Assembly (NCBI GenBank): GCA_019843655.1
Contig: JACDQD010000007.1
Span: 27,432,816-27,496,815 of the forward strand
Origin: Lethocerus indicus
Taxonomy: Eukaryota; Arthropoda; Insecta; Hemiptera; Belostomatidae
Reading direction: 5' to 3'
DNA: 64,000 nucleotides
A program made the position numbers and the translations under genes. The notes beneath the pieces are model-generated. The model saw nothing but the letters and a program-made list of their open reading frames with translations, was not told the origin of the DNA and ran no database searches. Position 1 is the first letter of the stretch. The number at the start of each line of letters is the position of its first letter. Of this stretch, positions 46,501-56,000 are shown piece after piece.

Positions 46501-47884
46501 ACTTGCCCCTAAAAGGCGGCTTGAAAATCGAAAATTAAGGTTTTTCGAAAATTTTCGAATATCGATCCCATATTCCACCCACAAGTGTACCAAAGTGAGT
46601 TACACTTGCCCCTAAAAAGGCGGCTTGAAAATCGAAAATTAAGGTTTTTCGAAAATTTTCGAATATCGATCCCATATTCCACCCACAAGTGTACCAAAGT
46701 GAGTTACACTTGCCCCTAAAAGGGCGGCTTGAAAATCGAAAATTAAGGTTTTTCGAAAATTTTCGAATATCGATCCCATATTCCACCCACAAGTGTACCA
46801 AAGTGAGTTACACTTGCCCCTAAAAAGGCGGCTTGAAAATCGAAAATTAAGGTTTTTCGAAAATTTTCGAATATCGATCCCATATTCCACCCACAAGTGT
46901 ACCAAAGTGAGTTACACTTGCCCCTAAAAAGGCGGGTTGAAAATCGAAAATTAAGGTTTTTCGAAAATTTTCGAATATCGATCCCATATTCCACCCACAA
47001 GTGTACCAAAGTGAGTTACACTTGCCCCTAAAAAGGCGGGTTGAAAATCGAAAATTAAGGTTTTTCGAAAATTTTCGAATATCGATCCCATATTCCACCC
47101 ACAAGTGTACCAAAGTGAGTTACACTTGCCCCTAAAAAGGCGGGTTGAAAATCGAAAATTAAGGTTTTTCGAAAATTTTCGAATATCGATCCCATATTCC
47201 ACCCACAAGTGTACCAAAGTGAGTTACACTTGCCCCTAAAAGGACGGCTTGAAAATCGAAAATTAAGGTTTTTCGAAAATTTTCGAATATCGATCCCATA
47301 TTCCACCCACAAGTGTACCAAAGTGAGTTACACTTGCCCCTAAAAAGGCGGCTTGAAAATCGAAAATTAAGGTTTTTCGAAAATTTTCGAATATCGATCC
47401 CATATTCCACCCACAAGTGTACCAAAGTATTGAAAATCGAAAATTTTTTGAAAATTTTCGAATATCGATCCATATTCCACCCACAAGTTACCAAAGTGAG
47501 TTACACTTGCCCCTAAAAGCGGCTTGAAAATCTAAGTTTTTCGAAAATTTTCGAATATCGATCCCATATTCCACCCACAAGTGTACCAAAGTGAGTTACA
47601 CTTGCCCCTAAAAAGCGCTTTCGAAAATTAAGGTTTTTGAAAATTTTCGAATTCGATCCCATATTCCACCCACAAGTGTACCAAAGTGATTACACTTGCT
47701 AAAAAAGGCTTGAAAATCGAAAATTAAGGTTTTTCGAAAATTTTCGAATATCGATTATTCCACCCACAAGTGTACCAAATGAGTTACACTTGCCCCTAAA
47801 AGGCGGCTTGCGAAAATTAAGGTTTTCAAAACCAAAGTGCAGTTACACTTGCCTAAAAAGGCGGCTTGAAAATCGAAAATTTTT
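40573..47884. repeat. 104 bp satellite array, about 70 tandem copies
   Basis: The unit includes GGCGGCTTGAAAATCGAAAA, TTAAGGTTTTTCGAAAATTT, TCGAATATCGATCCCATATT, CCACCCACAAGTGTACCAAA and GTGAGTTACACTTGCCCCTA. The period is 104 bp in the homogeneous middle, ranging down to ~100 where A runs shorten. Every unit holds the perfect palindrome TTCGAAAATTTTCGAA and an 8 bp inverted repeat CAAGTGTA/TACACTTG with an 11-base loop. Units from about 40970 to 42060 and after 47430 are truncated or diverged. The minus strand is open in all three frames for about 88 codons per pass; these are not genes. Confidence 0.98.
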
Positions 47885-49230
47885 TATTTTTGGGCCTAAT
47901 TTTTGGCCTAAAATCGCATATTTTAGCCGATTTTGCGCCGAAATACCGCATTTTTGGGTCTAAAACTGAATTTCTCAATTTTTCAGCTAAAATCGGAATT
48001 TTTGTGCCAAAAAACCACAATTTTGCGCCTAGAACCCACATTTTATCGCCTTAAAACCGCCTTTTTGTGCCGATTTTGTGCCTAAAAACGGCTTTTTTGG
48101 TGCACAAAAATCGCACTTTAGAGCCGATTTTGCGCCGAAAAAACGCATTTTTGGGCCTCAAAACATCATTTTTGGGCCTAAATACCGCATTTTAGAGTCA
48201 ATTTTGCCCCCAATAACCGAATTTTTGGGCCAAAAAACCGCATTTTTAGGCCAAAAAACCGCATTTTTAGGCCAAAAAACCGCATTTTTGGGCCGATTTT
48301 GTGCCTAAAAACGGCCTTTTTTTGTGCCCAAAAATCGCACTTTAGAGCCGATTTTGCGCCGAAAAATCGCATTGTTGGGCACATAAACCTCATTTCTGGG
48401 CCAATTTTGCTTTAAAAAACTGCATTTTTTGGCATAGTTTTGGTCGAAATACCCCATTTTTAGCCGATTTTAGCCAAAAAAAACGCATTTCAGAGTCAAT
48501 TTTTCGCCTAAAAACCGCATTTTTGGGCCAAAAAACCGCACATTAGAGCTGATTTTGCGCCGAAAATGGCAATATTGGGCAAATTTCTCGTCTAAAAACC
48601 ACATTTTTGGGCCTATAATCCTCATTTTAGGGCCGATTTTGGGTCTTAAAACTCGATTTCCGAGCCCATTTTGCGCCGATTTTTCACTTAAAACCGCATT
48701 TTGGAGTAAATTTTGCGCCTAAAAACGGCATTTTTGTGCCTAAAACCGCATTTTTGGGCCGATTTTGCGCCTAGAACCCCTATTTTTGCGCCCATAAACC
48801 TCATTTTTTGGACGATTTAGGCTCTAAAAACCCGATTTCCAAGCCAATTTTGCTCCGATTTTCACTTAAAATCAAATTTTTGGGCCTAAATACCGCATTT
48901 TAGAGCTGATTTTGCGCCTAAAAACGGAATTTTTGGGCCAAAAACAGCATTTTGGGCCAAAAACCGCATTTTTGGCCCAAAAATTCCGTTTTTAGGCGCA
49001 AAATCAACTCTAAAATGCGGGTTTTTGGCTAAACCGCACTTTAGAGCCGATTTTGCGCCGAAAAACCGCATTCTTGGGCACATAAACCTCATTTATGGGC
49101 CGATTTTGCTCCTAAGAACCGCATTTTTTTGCCTGTTTTGGCTCTAAATATTCCATTTTTAACCGATTTGCGCCCAAAAACCGCATTTTTGGCCCGATTT
49201 TCCTCTTAAAAACCCCATTTTTGGGCCAAA
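47885..49230 (+). repeat. ~32 bp GGGCCGATTTTGCG repeat, tract 4
   Basis: Forward orientation (GGGCCTAAAAACCGCATTTT), with an internal hairpin at 48893-49020. It follows the satellite array directly. Confidence 0.9.
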
Positions 49231-49458
49231 AAAAGATATGAGAGCATAAAAATGAACAAGATATTAAAATTGAGGCATTAGGCATTTTTCTGAAAATAGG
49301 ATTTGTGAACTTTATAAAATTTCCTGCAAAAGTATGAAAGTATTTATTGTTAATACAAAGAATTACATTTAAATTTTGTTTTGTATAATGAATCTTCTAT
49401 ACCTATCTTTCTATAGACGTTTTTATATAATGAAAAAGGAATTTAGCTTTTGAACATT
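49230..49458 (+). repeat. Flanking repeat, copy 1
   Basis: ATGAGAGCATAAAAATGAAC through TTTATATAATGAAAAAGGAA. Matches 52357-52572; both copies follow a GGGCCGATTTTGCG tract. Confidence 0.85.
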
Positions 49459-49623
49459 TATTATTTGCCCAAGAATCCAATTACAGAATAATATGGTTTG
49501 CCCAAAATGCTGCTGAACAGTCATAATATATTTATATTTGAAATTGAGAATAAACGTAGAAAATGTGTTAATATATGTATAATTATATATTAACTATTGT
49601 ATATGTTATATTGTATATTGTAT

Positions 49624-49677
<54 letters not shown>

Positions 49678-50420
49678 GTATCAATTGTATAAGTAAAGAT
49701 AGCAGGCTTGCATAAAATGCTTGTATAGCGATGCTTGTATAAGAAAAATAGCACAATTTCCAGTTATGTTAATAAATGGAAATTATGCTATCTGAAAAGT
49801 ACAAGTACTTTTTAGTGCCATCATTATTTGCTCAATCGAGAAATAAATATAACTTGCTATTGAGACAGATTGAGTTTGATGTTGCCTGTCGAGTGTCGAC
49901 ATCTGGCGGTTTGAATTGGAAGCACTTGTCCAGCCTGAAAATTTGAACTTTCAATTATTAGGTGAACAAAGATTCTTCATATATCTCGAATATTGACTCA
50001 GTTTTATTTATTACCAACCGTTATTGCGGAAGTCCATCAAGGGTTTATCCTCCAGGTTTCTACAACAGACAAATCAAATTGTTTCCAACGGATTTTTTTC
50101 CATTTTATAAGCTCCCAGGAGTAAGGAGCTGTACAGGAAGAATGGGCAAAAATCCTGCCACAACCAATATTCTTTAATTTTTTTTAAATACTTAAACGGC
50201 CATATTTAATATAGTATATTTAAACAGGTTTCTCCTCGACCATATTCCGAACGAAAAACCTACCTCAAAGAGGATATAAATAAAAGTTTTGTTGTGCTGA
50301 TATTTTTCACTTTTCTTGTGAGGCCGCTCACAAGAACCTGTTAAATATTAGATTTGTTCCATAGTTTCTTTGGTTTGCCTGTTGCAATTTTGTCATCAAT
50401 TGCAACTTCACAATCAAGGC
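49458..50420. other. AT-rich unassigned stretch
   Basis: (TA)n at 49625-49672. An open frame at 49962-50177 has no recognised family. Confidence 0.4.
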
Positions 50421-50888
50421 TCGAATCGCATTTATGGGCCGATTTTGCGCCTGAAAATCGCATTTTTTTGGCCCGAAAACAGCATTTTTGGGCCAAGTTT
50501 GCGCCTAAAAAACCTCATTTTTGGACCTATAAACCGCATTTTTGGGCCGATTTCGCGCCTAAAAACAGCATTTTAGGGCCTAAAAACCACATTTTTGAGT
50601 ATCATAAATACTAAAAACAGTATTTATGAGCTGTTGTTGCGCCTGAAAACTGCATTTTTGGGCCGATTTTGCGGCTAAAAACAGCATTTTTGGGTCAATT
50701 TTTTGCCCAAAAATCGCATATTTGGACCAAGTTTCTGCTGATTTTGCCCCAAAAAACGTCGTGTTTGGGCCGATTTCGTGCCTAAAACCCCCATTTTTGG
50801 GCTATAAACCTCATTTTTGGGCCAATTTCGCGCCTAAAAACAGCATTTTAGGGTCTAAAAACAGCATTTTTGGGCTTTTTTTGCGCCG
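50420..50888 (+). repeat. ~32 bp GGGCCGATTTTGCG repeat, tract 5
   Basis: About 14 forward units, ending where a foldback copy starts. Confidence 0.88.
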
Positions 50889-51110
50889 TAGATTCGTAGG
50901 TTTGGTCTTTCGCCAGGCCGCCCTTCGGCCGTTCGCCGTCTTCAGTAGCGCTTTGAATGTTTTTTCGGTCGTCTCCCACACAGGTGGCACTGCCACTGTC
51001 ACTTGCACTGCTGTCTCGACAGTACTGAAGACGGCGAGCGGCCGAAACCGGTCTTCGGCAAAAGACCAAAAAAACCACTGGCGAAAGGAGACAGAAACAG
51101 AGGAAATATA
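50888..51110. mobile_element. Foldback element copy
   Basis: Arms GGTCTTTCGCCAGGCC..GCCGTCTTCAGTAGCG and GTACTGAAGACGGCGAGCGG..GACCAAAAAAACC flank CACTGCCACTGTCACTTGC. Confidence 0.72.
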
Positions 51111-51114
51111 CTGT

Positions 51115-51765
51115 AAAAATATAACGGTTGTTTGTCGGATTGCGGATACAATAAATAGAATAATAAATATTGCGCTACGTGCTGTACAGTAGGTACAGTG
51201 GTGCATACCGTCGTTGCTCATTCGGCATTCGTGCTGGCGTCTCAGGAGGCACACAACGGGCCGACTGTACGCTGGAAGACACAAAGGACATAACAGGAGT
51301 CCTTCGTCCTTGGTACGACCCCGGCAGGCCTATTCCGAATCAGTATTCCGTACCGGAGCCGCTTCTTACGCCCTGCCAACGAACGTACACGCAGTAGACG
51401 CAGTCGGGTACACAGTACCGGTACGCGAACCCGGCAATCGATAATTTTTCAATCGACAAATCAATCACAGTTTCAAATTGCCGTTTCGGCATCTCGCCAC
51501 TGTACAATGCCGACAGGATGCTTGATATAGTCATCCGAAGTGGTGGTATTAGAAACCGAAAACAGGACTTCCTCACTCAGAGCTAGATCCTTCCATTCCT
51601 GATGTATATATATATCAATATATATATTAGGTGTACCCAAAAGGTAAATATTTGGTACTGAACACTAAGCGACCGTGTGAATGCTGAAGTTCACAGGAGA
51701 ATTATCGATATATACCAGATTCAGAGTAACATTTATTGCCTACGGGTAATACCAAATACAGTCTA
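51115..51765. other. Unassigned stretch
   Basis: No gene recognised. A lone mariner end TTAGGTGTACCCAAAAGGTAA lies at about 51627. Confidence 0.4.
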
Positions 51766-52160
51766 AAAATGTGATTTGCACCCGCAAAAATGCGATTTTT
51801 AGCTAAAAAATGGGATTTCTTGCCCCAAAAATTTTATTTTTAAGCCCAAAAAATGCAATTTTTAGCCCCAAAAATGCAATTTTTAGCCCCAAAATTAATA
51901 TTTTTAGTCCCAAAAATAAGAGTTTTGGCACCAAAAAAATGCGATATAGGTCCCAACTGCGGTTTTTAAGCGCTAAATCGACCCAGAAGTGCGGTTTATA
52001 GACGCGAAATTGATCCCAAAAATGCACTTTCTATATAAATACTGTTATAAAACCCATTTTTGGACCAATTTTTCGCCTTAAAACTATTTCGGTTTGGAAT
52101 AAAAACCGCAATTTGGACCTATAAATAGCATTTTTCGCCTGATTTGGCATCTAAAAACTT
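51765..52160. repeat. ~32 bp repeat, tract 6, orientation switch
   Basis: Inverse units (AAAAATGCAATTTTTAGCCCC) to about 52030, then forward (AAACCCATTTTTGGACCAAT). Confidence 0.82.
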
Positions 52161-52356
52161 TCTCATTTCTCGCGCACTACTCGTTGATGACACTTTGGCG
52201 ATTATTTTGCTTTCAAAAAAATATTTTCTTCCTTTATATTGCTGTTAAAAACAGTTTTTCGTCCACATTTTTGGCCATAATTTAATTTTGGTCCTACTCT
52301 GTTGTCTGCGATACTGTCTGCGGTCTATTTTAACCTACTTAAATATAATTTCTGAA

Positions 52357-52572
52357 AGGTATGAGAGCATAAAAATGAACGAGCGATTAAAAATGAGGCA
52401 TTTTTCAGAAAACAGGATTTGTGAGCTTTATTGAATTCGCTGTAAAAGTATTAATGTAGTTTATGGTTTATACAATGAATTACATTTAAATTTTGTTTTG
52501 TATAATGAATCTTCTATACCTATTTTTCTATAGACGTGTTTATATAATGAAAAACAAATTTAGCTTTTAGTT
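52357..52572 (+). repeat. Flanking repeat, copy 2
   Basis: Same sequence as 49230-49458 with scattered differences (ATGAGAGCATAAAAATGAAC, TCTTCTATACCTATTTTTCT). Confidence 0.85.
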
Positions 52573-52574
52573 TA

Positions 52575-53385
52575 CGCTTAATATGTTTAAGTCAAACTGT
52601 GAAACGTTTAATGCTTTGAATGAACCTTAATTTCAGCCTTTAATAGTTCAAGAGATGGCCGGTAGATAGCGCGTCAAACTGTTCTGAGGAGCCGATAGCG
52701 GCGCCATCTTCAGGACCATTTCAAATTTCATGGCACAGAGAAGACTTGTCATTTCACTCTTACCGTGACAAAATCGTCGAATAAGTCAGTTTTCCCGGGA
52801 AAATCGGAAAACATCGCTTCCGCGATTCCATTCTCCTGCCGCGGTCGTTCGCAGGTGGGCTTAAAATCAATTTCAGAAAATTTCAGAAGCTGTTAGTTTT
52901 TATCTAACATCAGCACTGTGGCAGGGGGAAAACTGTAATATTTCCGGTCGATTAATCGTATTAATCATACAGGTGTATTTGATATTGATATTTAATACCC
53001 CCAGCGATAACAGCTCTATATACGTCTGAACAAATCCTGAAATGCGAGCGGTTAGGCAACACGCAACGCTCCCCGGTATATTTAAATGGGCTTTGCCTAA
53101 CCGACGGGATAATTCCAGACCTTCCCTCGGGATATGAAGCGGGTAAGCTTCTTCAGCACCTTTGACTGATGCCCTGTCAGTTTTTTCAAGGGCGCCTCAA
53201 CGTCAGGCGTTAGTCTCATACTAACGTTACTAACGGATGACATTGCCTGTGCCCAGTGTAACGTGGCGGAACATTACGAATGCAATCCGATATTTTCCCC
53301 TGTCAGCGGTCTGTAACTGTTACGGCCGTTCGCCACGAATAAGAGAGGGTATAAAGAAGAAGAACAAACGAGTTTTTTTAAGTAT
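52575..53385. other. Intergenic, downstream of the E(spl) gene
   Basis: Includes GGCGCCATCTTCAGGACCAT (52690). No gene recognised. Confidence 0.4.
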
Positions 53386-53400
53386 TACGAATATTTTTTT

Positions 53401-53406
53401 TTTATT
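53401..53406 (-). terminator. Probable polyadenylation signal of the E(spl)-family gene
   Basis: AATAAA on the minus strand (forward TTTATT), about 30 bases past the last K-box. Confidence 0.5.
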
Positions 53407-53435
53407 GTTTTTCATGATTATCCTTTTTTCTCTGT

Positions 53436-53441
53436 ATCACA
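53436..53441 (-). promoter_or_regulatory. K-box in E(spl) 3' UTR
   Basis: TGTGAT on the minus strand. K-boxes in fly E(spl) genes are targets of the miR-2/miR-11 family. Confidence 0.55.
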
Positions 53442-53601
53442 GATAACAAGTGCAACAACAATATACTTTTATATACAATATCGATAAGATCAAAATAATT
53501 CGCTTATAATAAAAATTTTTACATATAAAAAAAGAATTTTTTCTATACTTACATACGAAGAGAAAAGAAAAATTACATTTCAATTATTTTTCCTATCTCT
53601 T

Positions 53602-53607
53602 ATCACA
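53602..53607 (-). promoter_or_regulatory. K-box in E(spl) 3' UTR, second
   Basis: TGTGAT on the minus strand, in context ACTGTGATAAGA. Confidence 0.55.
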
Positions 53608-53790
53608 GTTGACAGTCTTGATCATTTTATAACATTTTCCAAAAGAAAAAAAAATGAAATTAAAAATGTACACTTAAAACAGACAAAATTGTGTATAAAG
53701 AAAGATTAAAAACTTAACTACAAATCTAATAATAAAAACTTAACCATCTAGACGACTACACGTTATTGAGAACATTAGTTTTACAAAAAT

Positions 53791-53797
53791 TAAAGCT
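53791..53797 (-). promoter_or_regulatory. Brd-box in E(spl) 3' UTR
   Basis: AGCTTTA on the minus strand, in context ATAGCTTTAATT. Brd-boxes pair with the miR-4/miR-79 seed in flies. Confidence 0.55.
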
Positions 53798-53960
53798 ATC
53801 CGATTCACCTCAGAAGACACGATAGTACTTGAAAAAATTACAATATATTAAGGCACATTAATAGACGATATATATATATATTTTTTAATATAAAAAAATT
53901 TTAATTTATGATCGGCGCGCGGTGAAAGTCGGGCGGTTTTACACCCCGGAACGATTCTCG

Positions 53961-53967
53961 TAAAGCT
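53961..53967 (-). promoter_or_regulatory. Brd-box in E(spl) 3' UTR, second
   Basis: AGCTTTA on the minus strand, in context AATAGCTTTACGA. Confidence 0.55.
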
Positions 53968-54139
53968 ATTATTTTTATCACTCAACTTATTATTATTATA
54001 TTACCGCCCACTCTATACAAAATTTGGAATCGTTCCGGATGTATATAGTGTATAAAGCCACGAATGCGCGCACCGATTTATAATTTTCCAATTGCTGAAA
54101 GACTGGCGGAGATGTTGTTGTTGTTGTGCGGTGGGGTTT

Positions 54140-54714
54140 TCACCAGGGACGCCATACGGAGGCCTCGGTGTCGGCGACCTTCAGGAGTCCGCCCGAATAG
54201 TCGGGTCCGGGGAGTCAGAGTTGCGGCTGGAGGCGGGCGTCAGCGGCATCGGGTAGGCGGGCGAGGCCGGCTCCGAGGAGGCGGAGGACGAGGCCGATGA
54301 GGAGGAGGAGGAGGCGGATGAGGAGGAGGGACCCGGGGACTGGGAGCCGACGCGGACGGTCAGAGGACCCGTCCTGTCCAACTCGACCAGACGGTGGCCC
54401 AGATGGGTCATCAGCTTGGTGCCGAGGCGGACGTCCACACCGGGCGTCGACGCCAGACACTTGGAGACTTCGGCGGCGCAGGACGTGTAGCCGGCCCTGA
54501 ACCTGTCCGTCTCCGCCAGAGGACTCGCCGCCAGCCTCCTCTGCCGCCTCAGCTTGTGCAAGTGCTGTACGGTCAATTCCAGTATATCGGCCTTCTCCAG
54601 CTTGCTGACGTTCTCGCCCTCCGACTGTAGGGCGCTGACCATCAACTCCTTCAGTTCGTCGAGGCACCTATTGATGCGGGCTCGGCGTTTCCGTTCCAAC
54701 ATAGGTTTCATCAC
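54140..54714 (-). CDS. E(spl): E(spl)-family gene coding exon 2
   Basis: Starts GTG ATG AAA CCT after acceptor TTTTGAAAAG. Carries most of the basic region, HLH, Orange, Ser-rich linker and, in a shifted frame, VWRPW and TGA. Confidence 0.9.
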
Positions 54715-54900
54715 CTTTTCAAAAAAAAAACCGTAAGTGACCCAAATTTTTTAAATTTACGCAAAAATTATTTAATAATCGCGCGTTATTACAGCGCATA
54801 AATCGGGCTTGATGCCTACCTTTCTGTATTGGTAAGTCCTGGAAATCGGCTGTATCTGCTGTTCCATTTCTACTGGTCCCGGTGAGACGGATTCGTACAT
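54140..54900 (-). CDS. E(spl): E(spl)/HES-family bHLH-Orange repressor, WRPW out of frame
   Basis: Notch-induced transcriptional repressor. Exon 1 is 54900-54820 (27 codons, ending SRTYQYRK; donor GTAGGC). Exon 2 starts at 54714 after AAAAG, in phase. The bHLH spans residues 28-83: the basic region [13 protein letters not shown] has the Pro typical of hairy/E(spl) proteins, and [16 protein letters not shown] is helix 2. The Orange domain is about residues 98-137 ([20 protein letters not shown]). A Ser/Ala-rich linker follows. As read, the frame stops at 54183-54181 after 204 residues, but the adjacent frame ends VWRPW-stop at 54157-54140, the Groucho-binding terminus. One missing base in 54184-54214, most likely in the G run 54209-54212, reconciles them, giving about 218 residues. 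I infer an assembly error or recent mutation. Paralogue identity within E(spl)/HES is not resolved. Confidence 0.93.
54820..54900 (-). CDS. E(spl): E(spl)-family gene coding exon 1
   Basis: ATG at 54900 (context AAGATGT); 27 codons up to TYQYRK just before the basic region, phase 0, donor GTAGGC. Upstream in-frame sequence lacks another ATG close by. Confidence 0.88.
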
Positions 54901-55065
54901 CTTACAGTCGACACAACAATGAACACGACGGCGATAACACTGTAATAAAACTCCGAAGTCAACACAGAACTGAACTCGAACCTGAGCGCCAAGTGTGTCT
55001 AGAGCGAGAGGTCGAGAGAGAGAGAGAGAGAGAGAGTGATGTTCACTGGTCGAAAGACTTTGAGA

Positions 55066-55108
55066 GACTGATATCGTTGGCCTGCAGAGTGGGGAAGTTA
55101 TATATATA
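55066..55108 (-). promoter_or_regulatory. Core promoter of the E(spl)-family gene (TATA and initiator)
   Basis: TATATATAA on the minus strand (55108-55098 region) lies about 35 bases upstream of an initiator match TCAGTC (55071-55066). The predicted start near 55069 gives a 5' leader of about 170 bases to the ATG at 54900. Confidence 0.6.
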
Positions 55109-55114
55109 GGGGGA

Positions 55115-55122
55115 GCAGGTGG
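55115..55122 (+). promoter_or_regulatory. Proneural-type E-box next to the TATA box
   Basis: GCAGGTGG fits the proneural A-site consensus GCAGSTGK. Confidence 0.45.
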
Positions 55123-55156
55123 GAGCGTGACGGGAGTGCTCCCCCCCTCACTCCTC

Positions 55157-55211
55157 CGCCTCCTAACTCCCTCCCTCCCTCCCTCCCTCCCTCCCTCCCT
55201 CCCTCCCTCCT
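55157..55211. repeat. (CCCT)n, G-rich on the coding strand
   Basis: About 13 CCCT units; the coding (minus) strand is (GGGA)n, able in principle to form a G-quadruplex, between promoter and Su(H) sites. Confidence 0.9.
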
Positions 55212-55233
55212 GTTACCCGAGGCCTGTTGGGGT

Positions 55234-55266
55234 CGTGGGAACCTGGCACAGGCGCTCTTTCCCACA
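55234..55266. promoter_or_regulatory. Su(H) paired site upstream of the E(spl)-family gene
   Basis: CGTGGGAA (plus, 55234-55241) and TGTGGGAA (minus, 55266-55259) both fit YGTGRGAA. They point toward each other across 17 bases, the head-to-head layout of Notch-responsive paired sites. They lie about 165-200 bases upstream of the predicted start. Confidence 0.78.
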
Positions 55267-55292
55267 CACAACAACCGGCAGCTCTCTTATCC

Positions 55293-55298
55293 CACGTG
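55293..55298. promoter_or_regulatory. CACGTG E-box, possible E(spl) autoregulatory site
   Basis: Read on the minus strand as TGGCACGTGGGA, matching the E(spl)-preferred TGGCACGTG core. Confidence 0.45.
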
Positions 55299-55311
55299 CC
55301 AGACACACGAC

Positions 55312-55319
55312 ACAGCTGC
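55312..55319 (-). promoter_or_regulatory. Proneural-type E-box near the Su(H) pair
   Basis: GCAGCTGT on the minus strand fits GCAGSTGK, about 45 bases from the paired site. Confidence 0.5.
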
Positions 55320-55325
55320 CACCCC

Positions 55326-55329
<4 letters not shown>

Positions 55330-55363
<34 letters not shown>
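55330..55363. repeat. (CT)n microsatellite
   Basis: About 17 CT units; GAGAG on the coding strand, as also in the leader at 55015-55036. Confidence 0.9.
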
Positions 55364-55365
<2 letters not shown>

Positions 55366-55784
55366 TCTTATTCTTCACCTCCTCGTCCACCACCACCTCC
55401 TCCTCCTCCTCGTTCTCTTCATACTCTCTCAAACTCCTCCACCACCACTACCTGGTGTTTACATATTACCCGTCACGTACCCCCAGACCCCCTCCCGCCC
55501 CCTCCCGTCAGCATCACGCCATACTCCAGCCAAGTCCGCTCGTTCCGGACAAACACCGGCTAATCCCATTAGCGGTTCTTATCGGCTACCGGCGGTCTTT
55601 TCCTAGCACGGATTATTACTTCAATTGGAACAGACTGTTGTAATTCAGTGCAGTCCTGTGTCCTTCATACAGAGCTCAATTAAGGATTCGAATCTCGCCT
55701 CTCTGTTATTATCCTTTCGCGGTCATTTTCAGCTTTTATAACGTTAAGGGATACCATTTTTTTTTGGTAAAGTCGAGACTAGGT

Positions 55785-56000
55785 ACTACCGTAGGTTTCT
55801 GGTGTTTCTGTCTCCTCTCGATGATAGTCGTGATTCGTTACTCGGCACTCTCGTTTTGGGTGGGAATATCCTGTATTGAAGAGATGTTTTGTGGCCTGCG
55901 TAGGGGTTGGAAATACCGTATATTCTCGCCGGTCTGGCAAAAGACCAAATCGGCGAAATGGAACGGTATTCCAACCGATCGCAGGCCACAAAACGGGTAC
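55785..56000. mobile_element. Foldback element copy with short centre
   Basis: TTTTGTGGCCTGCGTAGGGG and its near-inverse TTCCAACCGATCGCAGGCCA with CAAAACGGGT flank about 50 bases containing GGTCTGGCAAAAGACC. Confidence 0.75.

Larger units (their letters stand above)
53385..54139 (-). other. E(spl): 3' UTR of the E(spl)-family gene
   Basis: AT-rich, about 750 bases, from the VWRPW stop to just past the AATAAA on the minus strand at 53406-53401. Contains two K-boxes and two Brd-boxes. Confidence 0.65.

Noticed and set aside
40573..47884. Dozens of 60-164 codon minus-strand frames (MVHLWVEYGIDIRKFSK...)
   Set aside because: They are the 104 bp satellite read through its three open frames; a period of 2 mod 3 cycles the frames. 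No codon-level selection is visible and indels break them freely.
32480..52160. A CRISPR-like reading of the GGGCCGATTTTGCG tracts
   Set aside because: Repeats are diverged, contiguous without unique spacers, and lie in a eukaryotic genome.
54064..54667. Arg-rich and mixed frames overlapping the HES gene
   Set aside because: Shadow frames of HES exon 2. The frame of 54667-54215 matters only because its continuation encodes VWRPW.
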